Origin: Phycisphaerae bacterium
GTDB lineage: Bacteria; Planctomycetota; Phycisphaerae; UBA1845
Reading direction: 5' to 3'
NCBI GenBank assembly: GCA_024102815.1
Contig: JAGFJJ010000005.1
Span: forward strand, 1 to 64,000
DNA length: 64,000 bases
Of this stretch, positions 61,283 through 64,000 are shown in pieces (the stretch's first letter is position 1; each line of letters starts with the position of its first letter). The notes beneath the pieces are model-generated. The model made no database searches. It had not been told where the DNA came from and saw only the letters and a program-made list of their open reading frames with translations. The position numbers and the translations under genes were made by a program.

Positions 61283-63466
61283 CTATTCTCTCCCGCCGCT
61301 CCCGCCGCCACGACCTGAGTCTCCCTTGGTATTCCCTTCTCCTGTAGAGGCGGAAGCCGTTTCGTCTTCCCCGTCAGGGGCGGTCGCCGTTCCCCGAAGC
61401 CGCTCCTCCGCGTCAGGCGCGTGGTAATTACCGCTTCCGGCTTCCTCTTCATCCTCCAGGCGCACGGTGAACAATCGTGCCTTCAGTCGCGGTCCTTCGG
61501 GATGCTCGTGGGCGTACATGTCCCGTGGCATCCGCCCGGCAAGCCACGCCGTGTTCATCGGGTAGGCCGCCGGGCTGAACATCGTGCCGTAGATGTGCCA
61601 CACCAGGATGGCCAAGGTTGCCAGCCAGGCCTCGTAATAGTGAATGACTAGGGCGACGTCGAGCACGCCCTTGGGCAATCCGAGCGACTGGACAAAGAAA
61701 TTATCAAACCAGAGGAGAAGTCCGGTGACGGTCATGATGATCGTTCCCCAGACCAGCGCCCAATATTCGGCCTTTTCCATGTAGCTGAAACGCTTGAATC
61801 CCGGCGGGTGCGATCGCCGTCCCAGGAAGTACTGGATGTTCTCACCCAGGTGGCGAAGGTCGTAGATTCGCATGGAGATGTCCTTGACGCACTGCCAGCC
61901 GCGCGGCGTGATCAAGTAAAACAGATGCCAGATCGAGGTCAGGATCAGAATGACCGCGGCCACGCGGTGAACGATGCCGCGGATTTCAAAGCCGCCCGTC
62001 CAGCCGAAGAGAAGCTTGACCCAGCCCGCCTCGGAAAAACGCAGGGAGAAGCCCGAAATCACCAGCACGGTAAACGAAATCATCAGCGCCCAGTGCTGCA
62101 TAACCTCGTTCATGCTGAGCCGTTGCACGAACGGACGTTTCCCCAGGTTGCGCACGAACCGCAGCCAATCCGCTCCATTGTGCAGGAGCATGCCGCCGAT
62201 CGTGCCCACAATGAGCACGATATACAGATTTCGGAAGAACTCGGGCCAACCCGCATAGAGCCCGGTTGCCGTCGAGTGGATCGGCGTCTTGGCCAGTTCT
62301 GCGGAGATGCCCGGATGGCACTCACCGCAGGTGTGCTGAAGATTGGCCGCGTTGATTGATGAATTCGGATTTGAGGACGGCAGGATGCGGTGCGCGCCGT
62401 GACAGGACGCGCAGTTGGCCACGTGCACGTCGCCGGCCTTGCTCTTCAGGCCGTGGTAGCTGTCGATGTACGACCGCAATCGACCGCTGGGAATCCCGTA
62501 TTTCTCGTTGAGCACGACGGATTCGTGGCAGGGCGCGCAAGTGTCCTCGGCCACGCGCGCCGAACTCACCGGCGAACGTGGATCCTTAGGCGAGATGATC
62601 CCGTGCTCGCCGTGACACGTCGTACACACCGGAGAATCGACCGAGCCCCGTTCCGTGACGAGAATGCCGTGGATTCCTTCCAGGTAGTCCTTGGTGACGG
62701 ATTCATGACACTGGCCGCAAGTATTCGGAATATTGAAGTGGTAAATCGTCGATTCCGGGTTGCCTGCGCCGAGAATGCGGTGCGCGGTGCGCTTTCCGTC
62801 AGGATCCTTGGCGGAGTGGCAGTCGTTGCAGGTCGCCGATACGTAAAGGCCCTTGCGACTTGCCTGGCCATGAACGCTGCTTTCGTACAGCTTGATGGGC
62901 TCCTCGCGAAGGTACTCGTGCCGCTTGACCAGGTTCACATCGGTGTGGCAGGACTCGCACGTCTCCGGCAGATTAATCGGGTGAACATGCGAGCGGCGGT
63001 CCGTCGTGGGGAGTACGTCGTGGGCGCCGTGACAGCTCCAGCAGGAAGGCATGTCCGGGTCCGTGTTGACCTTCAGCCGGCCGTGCATCTTGTACACCGA
63101 CGCCGCTTCATCGTGACATTCACCACAGGTTTCTGTGCCCACTTCCGGTACATCCGGCCCGTGCGGGTTTGCCGAGCTGAAGTCGAGGTCGTCCATCGAA
63201 ATCGTCATGTGACAGTCAGTGCAATCCAGATCGACGTGCGTCGAGTCCTTGAGCATCTGCGCCGGCGGAAGGGGTTCGTTCAGGGCGATGCGATCGGCAT
63301 GACAATCGGCGCAGCTCGTTGGGTTTGCGGGGTAGTCGACCGAAACCGGCGCGGCCGTGACTTCCTCACCCGCTGCGGGTACGGGCGCCACCTCCTGGGC
63401 GGGGGTCGACTGCGCGATCCAGCCAAGCATCAAACCCAGCATCAGCGTGGACATTCGTGCCGACAT
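61283..63466 (-). CDS. eleven-heme cytochrome c fused to a cytochrome b561-type membrane domain
   Basis: A 727-residue protein. After a signal peptide (LMLGLMLGWIAQSTPAQ) the first 400 residues carry eleven CxxCH motifs: CADCH, CTDCH, CGECH, CWSCH, CESCH, CNDCH, CGQCH, CTTCH, CAPCH, CASCH, CGECH. A membrane helix (FFRNLYIVLIVGTIGGML) then leads into a four-helix b561-like domain with probable heme-b histidines in MQHWALM, IVHRVAA, SIWHLFYL, VIHYYEA and LVWHIYG, and an acidic tail. It should take electrons from quinol to periplasmic hemes. ATG 63466 follows AGGGAGAG. Confidence 0.9.
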   Translation of the reverse strand: MSARMSTLMLGLMLGWIAQSTPAQEVAPVPAAGEEVTAAPVSVDYPANPTSCADCHADRIALNEPLPPAQMLKDSTHVDLDCTDCHMTISMDDLDFSSANPHGPDVPEVGTETCGECHDEAASVYKMHGRLKVNTDPDMPSCWSCHGAHDVLPTTDRRSHVHPINLPETCESCHTDVNLVKRHEYLREEPIKLYESSVHGQASRKGLYVSATCNDCHSAKDPDGKRTAHRILGAGNPESTIYHFNIPNTCGQCHESVTKDYLEGIHGILVTERGSVDSPVCTTCHGEHGIISPKDPRSPVSSARVAEDTCAPCHESVVLNEKYGIPSGRLRSYIDSYHGLKSKAGDVHVANCASCHGAHRILPSSNPNSSINAANLQHTCGECHPGISAELAKTPIHSTATGLYAGWPEFFRNLYIVLIVGTIGGMLLHNGADWLRFVRNLGKRPFVQRLSMNEVMQHWALMISFTVLVISGFSLRFSEAGWVKLLFGWTGGFEIRGIVHRVAAVILILTSIWHLFYLITPRGWQCVKDISMRIYDLRHLGENIQYFLGRRSHPPGFKRFSYMEKAEYWALVWGTIIMTVTGLLLWFDNFFVQSLGLPKGVLDVALVIHYYEAWLATLAILVWHIYGTMFSPAAYPMNTAWLAGRMPRDMYAHEHPEGPRLKARLFTVRLEDEEEAGSGNYHAPDAEERLRGTATAPDGEDETASASTGEGNTKGDSGRGGGSGGRE

Positions 63467-63537
63467 ATTCACTCTCCCTTGATCCGGCGATGGCCCGATC
63501 GTGCTCCTTGCAAAGGCCGGGTTCGGCACCGACGAAA

Positions 63538-64000
63538 CTACTTCGGCGTATTCGGAATCACCGCGACCGGCCCGGGTCGCTTGTCGGGGAACGAAATTCC
63601 CTCGTCCTCGTCATGACACGAAGTACATGCCGGAGGCTCGTCAAACTTCCGATCTTCGTGGCAGTCCTCACAGTCGAAGGACCCATGCTCCTCGTTGAGA
63701 ATCTGTCCCGTCACGGCATGATCAAACGTCTCCGACGACCAGTCCGCATGGCACACGTTGCACTCCCGCGGACGGGACGTAAACGGCGTCGTCTTGTGAC
63801 ACGTCCGGCAGTTGCGACCCGCGTGGAAACGGTTGAGCGGCCAGCCCGTCCGGGCGTGATCGAACGGCGGCGGCATCGGCTCTCCCTCGGCAAAGTGGCA
63901 GTGATTGCAGCGTTGCGGCGATTCGACGTCGTGGCACTCCGCACAAGGACGATGATGTTCATCGAGCGTGCGAACCTGCTGAACGTGCTGTTTTCCGTTC
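63538..64000 (-). CDS. multiheme cytochrome c, cut by the right edge
   Basis: The frame is open to the end of the window, so the gene begins beyond position 64000. The visible 153 residues contain six CxxCH motifs: CAECH, CNHCH, CRTCH, CNVCH, CEDCH and CTSCH, with extra histidines between them (FDHARTG, FDHAVTG, NEEHGS) that could be second axial ligands. It lies 71 bases before the eleven-heme gene and is probably co-transcribed and functionally paired with it. Confidence 0.85.
   Translation of the reverse strand, partial: NGKQHVQQVRTLDEHHRPCAECHDVESPQRCNHCHFAEGEPMPPPFDHARTGWPLNRFHAGRNCRTCHKTTPFTSRPRECNVCHADWSSETFDHAVTGQILNEEHGSFDCEDCHEDRKFDEPPACTSCHDEDEGISFPDKRPGPVAVIPNTPK

Overview
The window looks like chromosomal DNA of an uncultured Planctomycetota bacterium, most likely close to Phycisphaerae. 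This is inferred from content: GC-rich (low sixties percent by eye), Gram-negative lipid A genes with a fused LpxC-FabZ, a paired DUF1501/DUF1800 cluster, DUF1573 and DM13/dockerin-type secreted proteins, abundant lipoproteins and signal peptides, and a short primary-type sigma factor without region 1.1. No rRNA, phage, transposase or CRISPR array was seen. Two tRNAs are present: Glu(UUC) at the left edge and Val(CAC) near 22.2 kb.

Layout. 0.2-6.4 kb (minus strand): a six-gene run with a Yip1-like membrane protein, a MacA-type adaptor, MacB-type ATPase and permease, then a second ABC-2 type ATPase/permease pair. 6.7-10.9 kb (minus): three exported proteins (sugar-dehydrogenase-like beta-propeller, Tat-exported DUF1501 protein, DUF1800 lipoprotein). 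11.2-18.7 kb: a TetR/CecR-like repressor divergent from an outer-membrane factor and a YbhGFSR-like ABC exporter, with two near-identical palindromes bracketing a good promoter. 19.2-22.0 kb: a secreted nine-heme cytochrome with a PKD domain. 22.7-26.2 kb: lpxC-fabZ, an lpxA with an unusual C-terminal InlB-repeat-like extension, and a Gfo/Idh oxidoreductase that may be GnnA-like.

26.2-30 kb is a mixed accessory stretch: short palindromic repeats, an AT-richer AbiJ-like abortive-infection gene, a nucleoside deaminase, a VOC protein, the ribosome-rescue factor ArfB and a double-DM13 secreted protein. 30-37.4 kb (minus) runs from an ECF sigma/anti-sigma/lipoprotein trio through glutamine synthetase, two tandem paralogous membrane proteins of unknown function, and an MCE/MlaD protein. 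37.6-49 kb holds small enzymes, NadB, a methyltransferase and several secreted or lipoproteins of unknown role. 49-54.9 kb has a glycosyltransferase-like protein, DUF554, the Bpt aminoacyl transferase, an LPS heptosyltransferase, DUF2062 and a thioesterase.

55-58.3 kb is an information-processing block: rpmH (without rnpA), rpsA with six S1 domains, and a sigma-70 gene whose only well-spaced start is the rare codon ATC. 58.5-64 kb has a dUTPase-like protein, a secreted M14 carboxypeptidase, a 30-residue membrane peptide, an 11-heme cytochrome fused to a cytochrome b561-type membrane domain, and a second multiheme cytochrome running off the right edge. The two cytochromes probably form an electron-transfer module at the cell envelope.

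The most interesting items are the multiheme/b-type fusion locus, the LpxA fusion, the ATC-initiated sigma factor, the operator pair of the efflux operon, and the glnA-linked paralogs that share a 69-base near-identical segment.
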